DNA of 64,000 bases from positions 63,616,681 through 63,680,680 of the forward strand of contig NC_134848.1 of the NCBI RefSeq assembly GCF_965363235.1, read 5' to 3'. Below the pieces are notes generated by a model. That model searched no databases. It was not told the DNA's origin and saw nothing but the letters and a program-made list of their open reading frames with translations. Below, in pieces: positions 20,198 to 32,128 of this stretch (its first letter is position 1; every line of letters begins with the position of its first letter). Source of the stretch: Mytilus galloprovincialis (taxonomy: Eukaryota; Mollusca; Bivalvia; Mytilida; Mytilidae). Both the position numbers and the translations under genes were made by a program.

Positions 20198-21262
20198 ATG
20201 AGTAGTTGCGTTAGTCCTTCAGAAAATTTTGTTCCTGACAGTCGTGCATCTACCCCAGTTAGTGAAAAATCTTGTGCATCAAGGCCAGATGATGTAGTAA
20301 ATACCATGAATAAGAAGGTTGAGGTCTATACAAATATAGTGAACCAGTTCAGTAGAAATTTGAATACCCTAAGGGACCGTTTTAATAGATTTGAAACACA
20401 GTTAAAGATAAATAATGAAAAAGTAGAAAAGCTTGAAAATCTTTCTGAATCACTTTTAAGTAGTATATCGAAAATAGAAGACCAGGTGGCAAATTTGTGT
20501 ATGAGTGTTTTAGATAAAATACCAAAAGTTACCAATGATTGTTCATGTGAGAATACAAGTTCTAATGTTACCAATAAAGTATGCGGGAGTAGTGAATCAA
20601 ACCAGTTGTCTAACCGAGAACCAGTATACATCGAGACTATTGGGTATACCAAACCATCAATCTATGATGGGACCACTAACTGGCTTGAGTACAAGTTACA
20701 TTTTGAGGCTGTTGCAAAATTAAATAATTGGTCTGAAGATATAAAAGTTTTAGAGCTTATTACATGTATGAATGGTGCTGCTTTGTCAACTTTAGCTGAT
20801 ATTGAGATAGATAATATCCCAACATATTGTTATTTAGTTAAACTGTTAACCAAAAGGTTTGCTCCTGAAAACCTGTCAGATGTATATATGTCACAAATTG
20901 ATGCTTGTGTTAGAAAACCAGGTCAACCATTGCAGGAACTGGCGGATAATATAAAAAGGCTAGTCAGAATGGCTTACCCATCCGCGAGTCTCGATACCAG
21001 AGACTATTTAACTTATAGGGCATTTAGAAAAGCACTAAATGATCATGATTTAGAATTGGCTATTGTACAAAGCAATGTAGAAACAATTGACGGAGCGTTG
21101 TACTGTGCTCTGAAATGTGAAACTTTTAGGGCTAGAGAGAAAAAGTTTAGACAGCAACCAAAATCTGAAACGTCTGTTTGTATAAATGCCAAGGCAAACC
21201 AGACCTGTTATTTCTGTAATGAGAAAGGACACACCATTAGAGACTGTCCTAAGAGAACTTAA
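20198..21262 (+). CDS. Gag-like protein with zinc knuckle (LTR element)
   Basis: 354 residues. A Ser-rich N-terminus is followed by a coiled coil (about 30-90), an alpha-helical capsid-like middle (about 145-310) and one CCHC knuckle near the C-terminus (CYFCNEKGHTIRDC). It ends right after the knuckle, with no protease or polymerase. The element would need enzymes from a relative. Confidence 0.85.
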   Translation: MSSCVSPSENFVPDSRASTPVSEKSCASRPDDVVNTMNKKVEVYTNIVNQFSRNLNTLRDRFNRFETQLKINNEKVEKLENLSESLLSSISKIEDQVANLCMSVLDKIPKVTNDCSCENTSSNVTNKVCGSSESNQLSNREPVYIETIGYTKPSIYDGTTNWLEYKLHFEAVAKLNNWSEDIKVLELITCMNGAALSTLADIEIDNIPTYCYLVKLLTKRFAPENLSDVYMSQIDACVRKPGQPLQELADNIKRLVRMAYPSASLDTRDYLTYRAFRKALNDHDLELAIVQSNVETIDGALYCALKCETFRAREKKFRQQPKSETSVCINAKANQTCYFCNEKGHTIRDCPKRT

Positions 21263-21639
21263 TCGTTAATGTTTGTTACATTCAGATACCATGAATGTTA
21301 GCATGTGAACATGTTTTTTATATATATATATTTGTTATGAAAATGAGATTTTTACCAGTAATAGTCATTTTCGATACCTGAAAGTGAGTTTTGTACCAGT
21401 AATACTAGTAGTAATTTTTGATACCGGAAAATGAGTTCGTTAAATATTTCAGTATTTTTATAAAGAGTTGCACCTCGTTAAATATTTATTGTTCTATCAG
21501 TCGAAACTGCTGAGGTTGTGTTATGTATGCATTCATGTTACCAATGAATAACCTTTTTATAGACCATTGTATGATAAACAGAGTTGTATGGTTGGACCTT
21601 TTATTGACTACAGTATTATTTACTAGTATACAGAAATAT

Positions 21640-22215
21640 TCTGATTGACTCATCGACATGTCTGAGTGACGGATGAGATGTCAATGGAATGTATTTATTT
21701 GGTATTGTCCTGGTGACTCACCGACGTGTCTAAGTGACGGGTGGAATGTCTGTGGAATACCATGCAGTATTTTGTTATATATTTAGTTTACCAGTGTTCC
21801 CGGTGACTCATCGACGTGTCTGTGTGACAGATGGAAGGTCTGTGGAATATTTGTATTTGGTATTGTCCCGGTGACTCACCGACGTGTCTAAGTGACGGGT
21901 GGAATGTCTGTGGAATACCATGCAGTTTTTGTTTTACCTATTTTAGTTTACTAGTGTTCCCGGTGACTCATCGACGTGTCTGTGTGACGGATGGAAGGTC
22001 TGTGGAATATTTTTATTTGGTATTGTCCCGGTGACTCACCGACGTGTCTAAGTGACGGGTGGAATGTCTGTGGAATATCAAGCAGTATTTATGTTACCAA
22101 TTTTAGTTTGCCAGTGTTTTAGGTGACTCATTGACGTGTCTGTGTGACGGATGGGATTCATGTGGAATATTTTCATATGGTATTGTTGTGATTCACTGAC
22201 GTGTTTTTGTGACGG
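21640..22215 (+). repeat. Alternating tandem repeats inside the LTR element
   Basis: Blocks of ~50 bp with GGTGACTCA(C/T)CGACGTGTCT recur near 21712, 21801, 21870, 21960, 22030, 22120 and 22190. Two block types alternate, giving a period of ~160 bp. They fill the space where pol would be expected. Confidence 0.85.
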
Positions 22216-22644
22216 GTGACATGCACAATATAAAGTACCACTGATTTATTTAGCTACTTATTTATTTGAACCAACTGTACCAGGAAGTTTATACCAAGTA
22301 GAGCAAGCACTTTACATTGAAACAAGATATATACTAGTATACAGAGTATCTCAATTCCAGAGATACAACGTTATACCATGTTTAACACCATATTATTGAC
22401 ACCAGAATTATAGTACAAATGTTTGATCTCAGTACCAGAGATCGACACTATAGAACTAATGATGATTATTGTGAAAAATTTACCATGTCGACAGAGCCAG
22501 CTTTACCATGTCGACAGATCCAGCAACCACACAGAGAAGATCCGGTTTTATTTTTTTAGTAGATTGATAAGTAGGTATTTATTAGGTAGGTGTCCTTATT
22601 TTTAGTTCGAGGACGAACCCTTTTTAACCCTGGGTGGGGGGTAG

Positions 22645-23836
22645 TGTTATGCCTAAGGGTAGGAGTTAAGGATGATAGGTTTATATGTATCATGTTTCAT
22701 TCTTTTCTTGTGTTGCTCAGAGAGTTCATTTCTACTTTCACTTTCATTTTCGTGTTCCGTTACTCTGAGCTGCACTGTTATATTATGAACGGAAGGACTA
22801 TGCCTATGAACACTTTATATTTCAGGTATCGCGGCCGTATTGTATTGTATTGTATGTATTATATTATTGTTTATGGGAAATATTGATAGGACAGGGTTCG
22901 TTCTCACTGTTTGACCAGGGGGGTACTTTGACATGATCCCAGCTTTAGTTTGACCTGTATATCGCTTGTCCCTTTTGCTCACCTGTTTTATTCAATCACG
23001 TTAAGGGTCTATATTGTAACCAGGGTACGTTCCCACTAAGGGTTATTCTTGATAAGCCCATATCTCCCCTTTTTCCTCGACAGTTGTGTATTTCTATTTG
23101 TTTTTGCGCCATGTTCTATATTATTGCCGTGGGAACTTCCGGTTTTAAGGACCAATCGGAATGGACAGAGATAACCTAGTTTCCAGAACCCGGTATTATG
23201 TATATTCAGAATTACAACCAATCGCTACGTTAATTTTACGGACACACTTATCGTTATAGTAACGGACACACTTTCTGTGTCCGCGAACTTCCGGACTATA
23301 TAAACGGTTGTAGCAGACGATTCAGCACAGCACAGCACACATTACCTTGACCATTTTGATAGATATACCATTATTACCAGAGCCTACCACTTGTGAACCA
23401 TTACCAGGTTAATGTTAACCCCGATTTTTATGATATTTACGACCTGACAAGTGACCTATATTATTCTACTATAATACTGTAAATAGTAAAACCACTTTCC
23501 CATGTATACGCACGACGATTAACATCCAAGGGGGGCTCTGAACCGTTTTTGCTTTGGGATATTTATTTATAACATATATATATTGATTTATGACTGATTA
23601 AATAGTCATTGCTAAACTTATAACTGTTTTTGTTATATTTTGTCTTGAAATGAATAAGAAACCAGTGTTTTAGATTACTCAGTCCAGCTACCAAGGTTTG
23701 CAAGTTACCATTGCATGTTTCACGATTACCAGTGAAAGTTTATAAAAGGCCTGCTACCAAGGTTCTAGTGTTAAGCAAGTAAACACACACACACATTTAA
23801 ATATGCGCGACGTAATGCTATACCAGAGGCGTTACA
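22645..23836 (+). repeat. 3' LTR
   Basis: Same length as the 5' LTR with no indel, preceded by GGGTGGGGGGTAG (polypurine tract). Confidence 0.92.
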
Positions 23837-24087
23837 ATATCAACAAAATGTTGCAAAACGATGCAATTATTGAAATAAAAACCTTCAACAGAAAAGATTG
23901 CTTTTTTACAATATCTAAATACATATTCGAATCTGTTTGTGTTGTTTCTTCTACTTAGGCCTGCAGTTCTTATGTATACTTGAAAACCTACTGACATTTG
24001 AGGCGTCCCTGTTTTAGGTAGCCAATGCTGATACATTTATGTGCTCATTAATAAGCTTATCTTTCATTTTTTTTACATCTATATACA

Positions 24088-24490
24088 TGGAAGAAGATGT
24101 GGTATAAGTAATTGCAAATCCAACAACTCTCCACAAGGGATATAATAACACAGAAAGTAACAACTATAGGTCACCGAAATGACAAATATAAAAACTATTC
24201 AAACGAGAAAACTAACGGCCTTATTTATGTACAACAAATGAACGAAAAACAAATATGTAACACATATCGGTTTTAAGTGGAGTTCGTGTTGTTTCTTATT
24301 TCTTATTTATAATTGTTGATGTAAAAGTCCTTTGGTTTTGTGAGTCTTTGTTTACTCCTTGGTTTTGATTGTTATTATCAACAAAAGACAATCACCGAAC
24401 TACAGGCTCCTGACTTTGGACAGACACACACAAACATACTGTGGCGGGTTTAAACATGTTACAGGAATCCACGTTATTACCTGGGACAGT
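24088..24490. repeat. Short interspersed repeat cluster
   Basis: Starts with AGAAGATGTGGTATAA and CAACTCTCCACAAG blocks, as at 47370-47415. It continues into CTCCTGACTTTGGACAG and GGCGGGTTTAAAC, which match the repeat at 27640-27700 and, inverted, at 63215-63265. Confidence 0.6.
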
Positions 24491-24642
24491 GTTGTAACAT
24501 GACAACATACGAACGAACTATAAAAATCAGTTAAAAAAGACTTTTAAACTCCTCAGATGAATATACATAAAAATACTAAACAGACTAGCTATTATGCTTA
24601 TTATATATATATGCTTATGATCTATGTTTCCCTTATTCGATG

Positions 24643-25754
24643 CAGGCATGATTGAATGCAAATTAGTAATAGGTAGGCATGGTAATGCATTCCAAGCAAT
24701 TTCATATAATGTGTAATGCAGCAGGTGCATTACATGTAATTGTAATTTATTGCACAATCTTAACAAAACATTGTGCAATTTCAGGCATTAATTATACATT
24801 ATATGGCTTTACTTTTACTATATATCTTTAACAGATTTTTGTAGATAAAGCAGTATTAACGATTTCTGATTTACCAGAAACATAATTATTTTGATATAGA
24901 TTTTCTTTTTTCTACTATTTTCCATCCTTGAAATAAATCATTAGAGTGAATTTGAAAATAAAGACCCTGGAAAAACTTGAAAATATAGGTATAAATACAA
25001 GAATGAGAAAATTACAAGTCTAAATGAATAACACGAATCTGTATATCAAATTTCTTTCTTTATTATTTCATTATATTTCATACATTTTCTTCCATAAAAA
25101 GATTTATATTTGAAAAGCATTACTGTATTCCTTTGTTGCAAAAAGATCAATGGATACCTTGTCATGATATAATGATTACTGTCATATAACACAAATTAGT
25201 TTGTTTTACAATTAGCCTTTCACTATTTTGACAATCATTTAATAATTAATCTAAATCATTATTGTATAATTAGGAGAGAAATTCTTGGTTAAAATTTTAT
25301 TGAAATTAAACAACAACAAAAAACACAAATTATATAAACTCATAAAAGAAATGTTAACAGTAAGTCAAAATAAGTATTGAACTTTATCTCATTGATTCTT
25401 TTGATAAAACACGGTATACCTTTAAACAGAATGCACACGAAGGATAAAACCTTTGACCCTTATGATGTTTAAATGTTATAGTCATATTGAATAGACTTTT
25501 TACCTTTCTACTAAATATCAATACATGGAACGGTTACTGCACCTGCTTTAACCGTTTGTAACTTCATGTTGTTTTTCAAAATGTTTGGTTTTTTTCACTT
25601 GATTATGAGATGCAATGTATTATTTTGCATCAGTAATTGTAATTTAATGCATTATTTTGATAAAGGCATGTAATTGTAATTGTAATGTAATGCATGGTTT
25701 TGTCAGAGTAATAGTAATATGCATTACATTGTAATGTAATTCACCCAATGCCTG
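24643..25754. mobile_element. hAT-like non-autonomous DNA element
   Basis: The ends are inverted (CAGGCATGATTGAATGC and, on the other strand, CAGGCATTGGGTGAATTAC). Subterminal regions are full of TAATGCATTACA/TGTAATTGTAAT motifs, as I recall from hAT elements. The 8-bp flanks are ATTCGATG and ATCTGATG (six of eight match), the hAT duplication length. The 1.1-kb interior is AT-rich with no coding potential. Confidence 0.6.
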
Positions 25755-26039
25755 ATCTGATGGCAAGACGATTAAAATTTAACAAACGAATTATAATGTT
25801 CTACAGCTCCGATTTGATATTCTTTGGATATTCTTTGGATTGCATTATGTTGTTACCGTTGTATCATCATGTATCTTAATTGATGTCACAAAAATAGTCA
25901 TCACTGATTATAAACAAATAGACACATGTATTGTCTGACAATTAATAAAAAATACTGTCTAGCTGTAAAGATTTCAGTCCGAATCAACTGACGTTTGAAC
26001 AAGTCCGCCACCATATATTGTATTACTGTGAATTCATTA

Positions 26040-26222
26040 TTATTCGTTAGATACCAATTTTCGAGGGTTTCGTGGGCCCATCGATCCACATATTCATATG
26101 TTCAATGAATTACAATATTTTCTATATGGTGTACATGCAATGACTGACAAACCACGAAATCCACTAGCCACGAAAATATAAGTTTTCCTTAATCCACGAG
26201 AATTGATACCCACGAAAATAAA
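26040..26222. mobile_element. Short MITE-like inverted repeat
   Basis: The two ends carry inverted, diverged versions of a TTCGTGGGTATCAATT-type sequence, with further CCACGAAA repeats inside. No coding capacity. Confidence 0.5.
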
Positions 26223-26339
26223 TGAATATAAAGTAACACGAATTTCTTCACAACAAAGTATCTAATTAAAACTCATTAGAAATATTTACAAGAATCAATC
26301 ACATCCTGTACATGTTCTATATATGTTATATCGAAAACA

Positions 26340-26635
26340 TTAATTTGAGAGCTTTGATATGTCAAGTAGATACTTGAGTCCACCTGCATTTACTTGTTCC
26401 AGTGCCATCATCAATCTATGGATGGTCTTGACTTTTGAACTTTCCTTCCACTTCGTAAGAATTTTTTCCACCAAACCAGGTAAATCCTTCGGAAAACGGA
26501 ACAAACTCTCCTCAACTTCCTCGAAGCTCAATCCTAATTCTATTCCCAACTGCAACGGACAATTTCCTATGTGAGTTGACAATTCTTGCAAATGCTTGTC
26601 TGTAGGAATGCCTTGGAGATTGAGGTCTGCAATTT
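26340..26635 (-). CDS. Roco gene, last coding exon: Death domain 2
   Basis: After an acceptor (TTTTTCTAG at 26636) the exon encodes about 97 residues and ends at a TAA at 26340. The sequence (LSTHIGNCPLQLGIELGLSF, then EEVEESLFRFPKD, ILTKWKESSKVKTIHRLMMA) has the six-helix pattern of a Death domain, which pairs with other Death domains in signalling complexes. Two bases at its start complete a codon with the G ending the micro-exon at 27005-27032 (GAA, Glu). It follows a linker PTDKHL that is also in the first Death exon (PSDKHL), so the two domains look like a duplication. Confidence 0.85.
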
Positions 26636-27004
26636 CTAGAAAAATGAAAATTTAAGTAAAAAATAAAATTTAAACAAAAAAAATAATAACCAGTCTGTCG
26701 TGTTAAATATTTTGTTCAAGGAATAAAGTTATCTGAACATATCTGGAGATAATTGAAATTTGTATTGTATTTGAAATCATATAGTATAATAGTACTGATT
26801 GCAGATGTAAAACAAAAAGGTATGTATGTTTAAGATAATAGATAATTCCAATGTGAAAAGACGGAAAGAACCAACAATAAAGTAAATAAAGCAACTTTCA
26901 ACAATAAAATGTTGCATTATTATATCAATACAGGAACTTATCAGTCATGAAACTATTTATTAGCTTATCAATTTTAACTTGAGATCTCCCTAATATCTTC
27001 TTAC

Positions 27005-27032
27005 CCAAATATTTCGTCTTTTCTCTGAACAC
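27005..27032 (-). CDS. Roco gene, 28-nt micro-exon
   Basis: The minus strand reads acceptor CCATATTAG, 28 nt encoding VFREKTKYL plus one base, then donor GTAAGAAG. It enters in phase 0 and leaves in phase 1, exactly what is needed to join the Death exon at 32129-32418 (ends phase 0) to the one at 26340-26635 (starts phase 1). Confidence 0.8.
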
Positions 27033-27394
27033 CTAATATGGAAATAAAAAGATATGACAATGTATTTAAAAACAAGCTAGTATGAGCATAACTAAATAAA
27101 TCAACAAGTATCTGAATACTGCACGCAAACAAACATATATCAATTCATTACCATTTCCAAAAGACATATGTTTTAAATAAAGAAGTAAGTACTTATATCA
27201 ATTACAATAATAATCAACAATACCATTCTTTATCATATATTTAGTACCAAATACAGGAATTTTGTATATCTATTAAAGTTTTTTTTACAACCTACTCTGT
27301 ATCGCATACCCCGTATCGATTTTTATATATATAAACAAGAAGACCCAATAAGACATTAAGAAACATCTTAAGTTTTATTGTTTATCTTGTCATA

Positions 27395-28040
27395 ATTGTA
27401 GTGAATAAAATAGAGAAAGGAAATGGGGAATGTGTCAAAGGACAACAACCCGACCATAGAGCAGACAACAGCCGAAGGCCACCAATGAGTCTTCAATGTA
27501 GCGAGAATTCCCGCACCCGTAGGTGTCCTTCAGCTGGCCCCTAAAAATATGTATACTAGTACAGTGATAATGGACGTCATACTAAACTCCGAATTATACT
27601 CAAGAAACTAAAATTAAAAACCATACAAGACGAACAAAGGCCAGAGGATCCTGACTTGGGACAGGCGCAAAATTGCGGCGGGGTTAAACAAGTTTATGAG
27701 ATCTCAACCCTCCCCCTATACCTCTAGCCAATGTAGAAAAGTAAACGCATAACAATACGCACATTAAAACTCAGTTCAAGAGAAGTCCGAGTCCGATGTC
27801 AAAAGATGTAACAAAAGAAAATAAATAAAATGACAATAATACATAAATAACAACAGACTACTAGCAGTTAACTGACATGCCAGCTCCAGAGCTCAATTAA
27901 ACTGATTGAAAGATTATGTCTTCATCATATGAATATCAGGCACAATCCCTCCCGTTAGTGGTTTAGTATCATACTATTATAAGATATATGAGGAGAAAAT
28001 TACCCGTGTCATGCCAATAACTGTTTTTTTTTTAATTAAG
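27395..28040 (-). repeat. Interspersed repeat at the 3' end of the minus-strand Penelope-like element
   Basis: Part of this (27410-27730) is a diverged inverted copy of 63165-63490: blocks TGTGTCAAAG, CAACAACCCGACCA, GCCGAAGGCCA and TGACTTGGGACAGGCGCAA are shared. It lies directly downstream of the RT on the RT strand, so it may be the element's 3' UTR. Confidence 0.6.
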
Positions 28041-28044
28041 TTGT

Positions 28045-28923
28045 TTAGTTCCGATGCAAAGACCCTATAAGTGAATCAATATTAAAGCCGAAATATGCAT
28101 TTTTTAATGACCTGACAACAGTATCGTAACTATATCCCTCCTTAATAAGTCTGTTTAAAAGGTTTTGTAAGCTTTGAGGTGAATACTGACATTTTTGTGC
28201 TTTGTAAAGAATACTACCATAAAAGGTTGGATGTGAAATACCTGAACGTATAAGATGTCTGCATGTTGAGTTATATTTACGAATTATTTCCTTATTCCGG
28301 TGATAAAATTTAGTAAATGTTTTGACCAGTTTGTGATATCGAAAACCCTGGTGTAATAATTTTTCAGTAATACATAAATTTCTCTCGCTAAATTCTAATA
28401 CGTTGTTACATACACGAGCGAATCGTACAAGTTGAGATATATAAACACCATAAGATGGTGACAAGGGAACGTCACCATCTAAAAATGGATAATTAACGAT
28501 AGGAAATGAAAAATCATCTCTTTTATCATAAATTTTTGTATTAAGCTTCCCATTAATGATATAGATATCAAGATCGAGGAAAGGGCAGTGGTCATTGTTA
28601 GTATTAGCTTTATTTAAAGTAAGTTCAACAGGATAAATTTTTTTAGTATACATATTGAAGTCGTCATTATTATTAGCCAATATATCATCCAAATATCTAA
28701 AAGTATTGTTAAATATTTGTATCAAATGTTGTTTTGATGGGTCTTTGTTAATTAAATTGTAACTCATAACAATACAAAAACAGGTCCGCAATAAGTGGTG
28801 CACAGTTAGTCCCCATTGGAATTCCAATAACTTGACGATATACGGAATCTCCAAAGCGAACAAAAATGTTATCAAGTAAAAATTCAAGCGCATATATAGT
28901 ATCAAAGCATGTCCAATTGACAT
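28045..28923 (-). pseudogene. RT palm, thumb and C-terminal part, Penelope-like
   Basis: The long frame holds FRYLDDILANNNDDF (catalytic YLDD), LDLDIYIINGKLNTKIYDK, then the YGVYISQLVRFARVC block and the LLHQGFRYHKLVKTFTKFYH region typical of the thumb in this family. The last ~100 residues continue to a stop at 28045 with no nuclease after them, as expected if the nuclease is N-terminal. Confidence 0.8.
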
Positions 28924-29248
28924 AGTTCTTTTGTTTATTTCTACTAAAAAATGACCTAAAATAATTTGAACATATATACTCGAATTCTGACTTTTTAAAT
29001 GCCCAGTTAATAAGGGATGTGAATTTTTTCTTAATTAGAATATGAGGCAAAGTGGTATAAAGGGTAGAAAAATCTAAACTTTGAACAGATTCAAAATCAC
29101 CAATATATGCATGCAATTTATAAAGTACTTCCAACGAGTTTTTGACACTCCAAAAGTAATTAATTCCACTATTTTCAAAGGCTTCATTTGAACAATTTAT
29201 TATCAGGTTTTTTATTGTACCAAGTGTACTAGTAAGTAACACAGACAA
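28748..29248 (-). pseudogene. RT fingers and palm, Penelope-like
   Basis: Contains LDFSTLYTTLPH (motif with the first catalytic Asp) and IGIPMGTNCAPLIADLFLYC. The frame continues in a different phase into 28045-28923 through a break near 28750-28920. Confidence 0.8.
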
Positions 29249-29268
29249 TTTAGTAGTGGAACAATGGC

Positions 29269-29667
29269 TTAAAGATAAAATGAATCTATATTTGTAAGGT
29301 TTTTGTGTAGCTTCGGAAGCCAGTACATAGTTGGGACTTTCATTGTATTTGGTTCTGCTTGTAAAGAAGTAGCTAAAAGTTTGTGTTTGTTACATATGTC
29401 GTTTTCTGAAAATGAAGTCAGTTGGAATGTTGGTGAATTCGTGATTTCCTTTTGCAGAACCTCTATATAAAATTTACTTCTAACAATAATGATATTATTA
29501 GCAGCTTTATCAGCCGGGACAAAAACAAATTCCTTGGCTAGTTCTTTTAGTTTATGTTTGATACGCGAAATAGGGTTTTTATGGTTGTTGTTAAGAGTAT
29601 AATGTTCTTTAAAATGTTGTATTCGAATATCAACTATCTTCATTACTGAATTAAAAAAAGAGTCCAA
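29269..29667 (-). pseudogene. RT N-terminal region, Penelope-like
   Basis: Blocks ELAKEFVFVPADKAANNII and PTMYWLPKLHK are classic Penelope-like RT motifs 1 and 2. Confidence 0.8.
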
Positions 29668-29972
29668 AGATTTTTGTCAGCTTTTTCCCGTTTAACCCAT
29701 TTCAAACAGTAGGTATGAAGTGAGTCGTGGATGATATTACGACACTCATTCCAATTAATAATTGACGGGGGACGATATTTAGGTCCTTAACTGAAGAATG
29801 ATTTTAACTCTCGGTCGCGAACGATGTTAAGGTCTCCTGTTATGACATGGGAAATGGGGCCATAGGTGTATTCGGAATTTCTGCAATTACACGACATAGG
29901 TGCATTTTCAATGATATTTATATCTTTACACAATTGGCTATAATTAAACACATATTTCCGGGTAGATTTCTT

Positions 29973-30458
29973 TTAAATATAACAAATAAGAGGGAGTTCA
30001 GTATTATCAAAATATCCAGGAATTTGGTCTTTAACAGAATGGTCGTTAAAAATATCGGCAATATTTACAAAATCAAAACCTTTATTGACATACTTTATTT
30101 TAATAAAATGTTTTTTATGATCTTCAGGGCGGTCAATTTTTGGAAACAATTTAGAATAACAATAGGCCATTACAATTTGAACAATTTCATACTTAGGACT
30201 GTAATATGAAATTGTGTTGCAATCCTCTAAAATTTTATTTAATTTATTTATAGGTAAAGAATAAAGCCTGGTTAACAGATAATGTCTGCCGTTGTTTTTT
30301 GAAATAGAAATTAGGTCCGAAATATTTGTATGGTTGGTTCGAAATTTTCTTTGATTGCGATTTTTTCTGCGTCCATGAGAACGATTTTTACGAACAGTTT
30401 TAGAAACTATATCCAAAATGTTAACAGAATCGGTTCTTGATGTATTGCCAATTCCCAT
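29973..30458 (-). pseudogene. N-terminal linker, Penelope-like
   Basis: A basic region KNRSHGRRKNRNQRKFRTNH is followed by LYSLPINKLNKILEDC and the block KYVNKGFDFVNIADIF shared with the plus-strand element at 16620-16980. Confidence 0.7.
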
Positions 30459-30620
30459 GATATTATCATTAAGACCGAGAGGGTAGACTGTCTGTAATTA
30501 ATCCAATTTAGTTCAATTATTTTCCGTGATCGTACAAACTTTGAATGAGATTCACCAGGCTGCTTATTTACTACTTCTAAACGTTGAAGTTTGTTTTTAT
30601 TACCTGATGGATTAAACAAT

Positions 30621-31039
30621 AATGCAAATTTTTAACGATTTTTCTTTGGTTAGGATAGATAGCAACCTTTTCAAGAAATATTTTCCTTGATGTTCATTTC
30701 TTTTTATTGCCAAATAAACAATGAAACTTTAAACATTTCTACATCTTATGTGATTTATTTTATAAATATTAATTTTATTTGAAATAATAAGACAGTATCG
30801 TTAGTGGACACATTTTTAAAATAGTCTTTAGCGTACATTGAGAATGTAAAAAGATTATAGGGGACATTACGATGTGGCTTTTAAGCAAAAAAAGAAATTT
30901 TATACCAAAATAAATCATCATGAAAAATATAGTGAAATCATAATGTTCTGTTCTAGGTTATAATTTCGGACTATTTAAAAAACACTGGATAACCCATGAA
31001 TCTGATTCTATTTAAATGTATGATAAACAGAATAATACA
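30621..31039. other. No recognisable gene (Roco intron)
   Basis: AT-rich intron sequence; nothing supportable seen. Confidence 0.5.
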
Positions 31040-31160
31040 TTGCAAAATCCGAATTGCATGCTGTATCACCACTCCACCAATATCAGTTCTCGGCACCTTC
31101 CGCCCATGGGACAGATATTGGTTTCTCGTGGGGAAACAGCATGGGATGAGGATTTTGCAA
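31040..31160. repeat. 121-bp imperfect hairpin
   Basis: Nested inverted segments: TTGCAAAATCC with GGATTTTGCAA (11 bp), CATGCTGT with ACAGCATG (8 bp) and ACCAATATC with GATATTGGT (9 bp), around a GC-richer ~30-nt loop. The base composition stands out from the flanks. Its class is unknown; it could be a fold-back MITE or a structured RNA. Confidence 0.6.
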
Positions 31161-32128
31161 AGTATAATTCTATATGCATCACATAATGGTTATTGAATGC
31201 AAACTCAATGTGGTTATCCCGACCAAGGAATATAATGAAATCATACTTGTTTATCTTTTGCTATCGGAAAATCAATTTCAGATAGATGATCCAATGAAGA
31301 CATGTCATAAATATTGATTTTGTGCATTTAAAATATACTTATTTCTTATGTGAATAATTGTGATGCATTATTTTATCTTTAACACTATTATAAATGTTTA
31401 AATGAATGATAGTATTCAAATAAATAATACCAGATTTGTTATGATAATAAAACTATCCACAAAACACCATATATCTAACCATGAGTCTTTTCGTATGACC
31501 TTCTATGATATAAGAAGAACAAACATCGTATTTAAGCTTTGTAAAACCCCATGATGACAAAATCTTTAAAAAAAATCACAAGTTTAACAATCAATTTCTT
31601 GGAGAAATTCATGCCACGCAACTCGTATTGAACATAAATTCAATTGGAAATGGTGTCTCATCTGATATGTAACATATCTAATAGCCATAATCAAGCTACT
31701 ATTTTTTTTAATGAGAAAACACTGGAAAAACGACACAAAGTGCACACCTTAAAGTAGTTGCAGCCGCACTAGTCTATTTTCAAGGCCTACATGTAACTCA
31801 AGCTAACACATTTCATTACAATTAATATAATAACCGAATAAACATAATGAATTTGCAGGAGGGCAAAATAATGATAATGGTGTTTTCTTTTGCTGTTTTG
31901 TAAGATATCTAAAACAATATTCCAAGACTGATCAATTATGATGCCTCCGTCGGTAACAATTATACTTTTATTTTTGCTGAATATCCGTATATCAATTACA
32001 TGAATTATCAAAGATGAAATGACAAATTTTTTTTTTTTTTTTTTTTTTTAGATGTAAGCATATTTCTAACAAGAATGACTTCTATGTATATTAGGTTACT
32101 AACTCCTAGAGAATAGGGAAATACGTAC
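31161..32128. other. Roco intron sequence, no gene seen
   Basis: AT-rich, with a poly(T) run near 32025-32049. Nothing else is supportable. Confidence 0.5.

Larger units (their letters stand above)
18907..23836 (+). mobile_element. LTR retrotransposon, gag-only, likely Ty3/Gypsy
   Basis: Two LTRs of 1,192 bp each (18907-20098 and 22645-23836) begin TG and end CA, with an ATAT target duplication outside (18903-18906 and 23837-23840). A primer-binding site just inside the left LTR fits the 3' end of tRNA-Leu, and a G-rich polypurine tract precedes the right LTR. The inside holds one gag-like ORF and an array of short repeats; there is no pol. I found no difference between the LTRs in the lines I compared, so the insertion is young. 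It looks like a whole non-autonomous element. Confidence 0.9.
28045..30620 (-). mobile_element. Penelope-like element, 5'-truncated and broken
   Basis: Minus-strand element with N-terminal linker (29973-30458), fingers region (29269-29667) and RT (28045-29248), spread over several frames. A short piece at 30407-30619 resembles the end of the nuclease region, so the GIY-YIG domain is mostly lost by truncation. It sits in a Roco intron in the gene's own orientation. Confidence 0.8.

Noticed and set aside
21831-22034. 67-codon frame with repeated blocks
   Set aside because: It is a read of the ~50-bp tandem blocks in the LTR element, without protein features.
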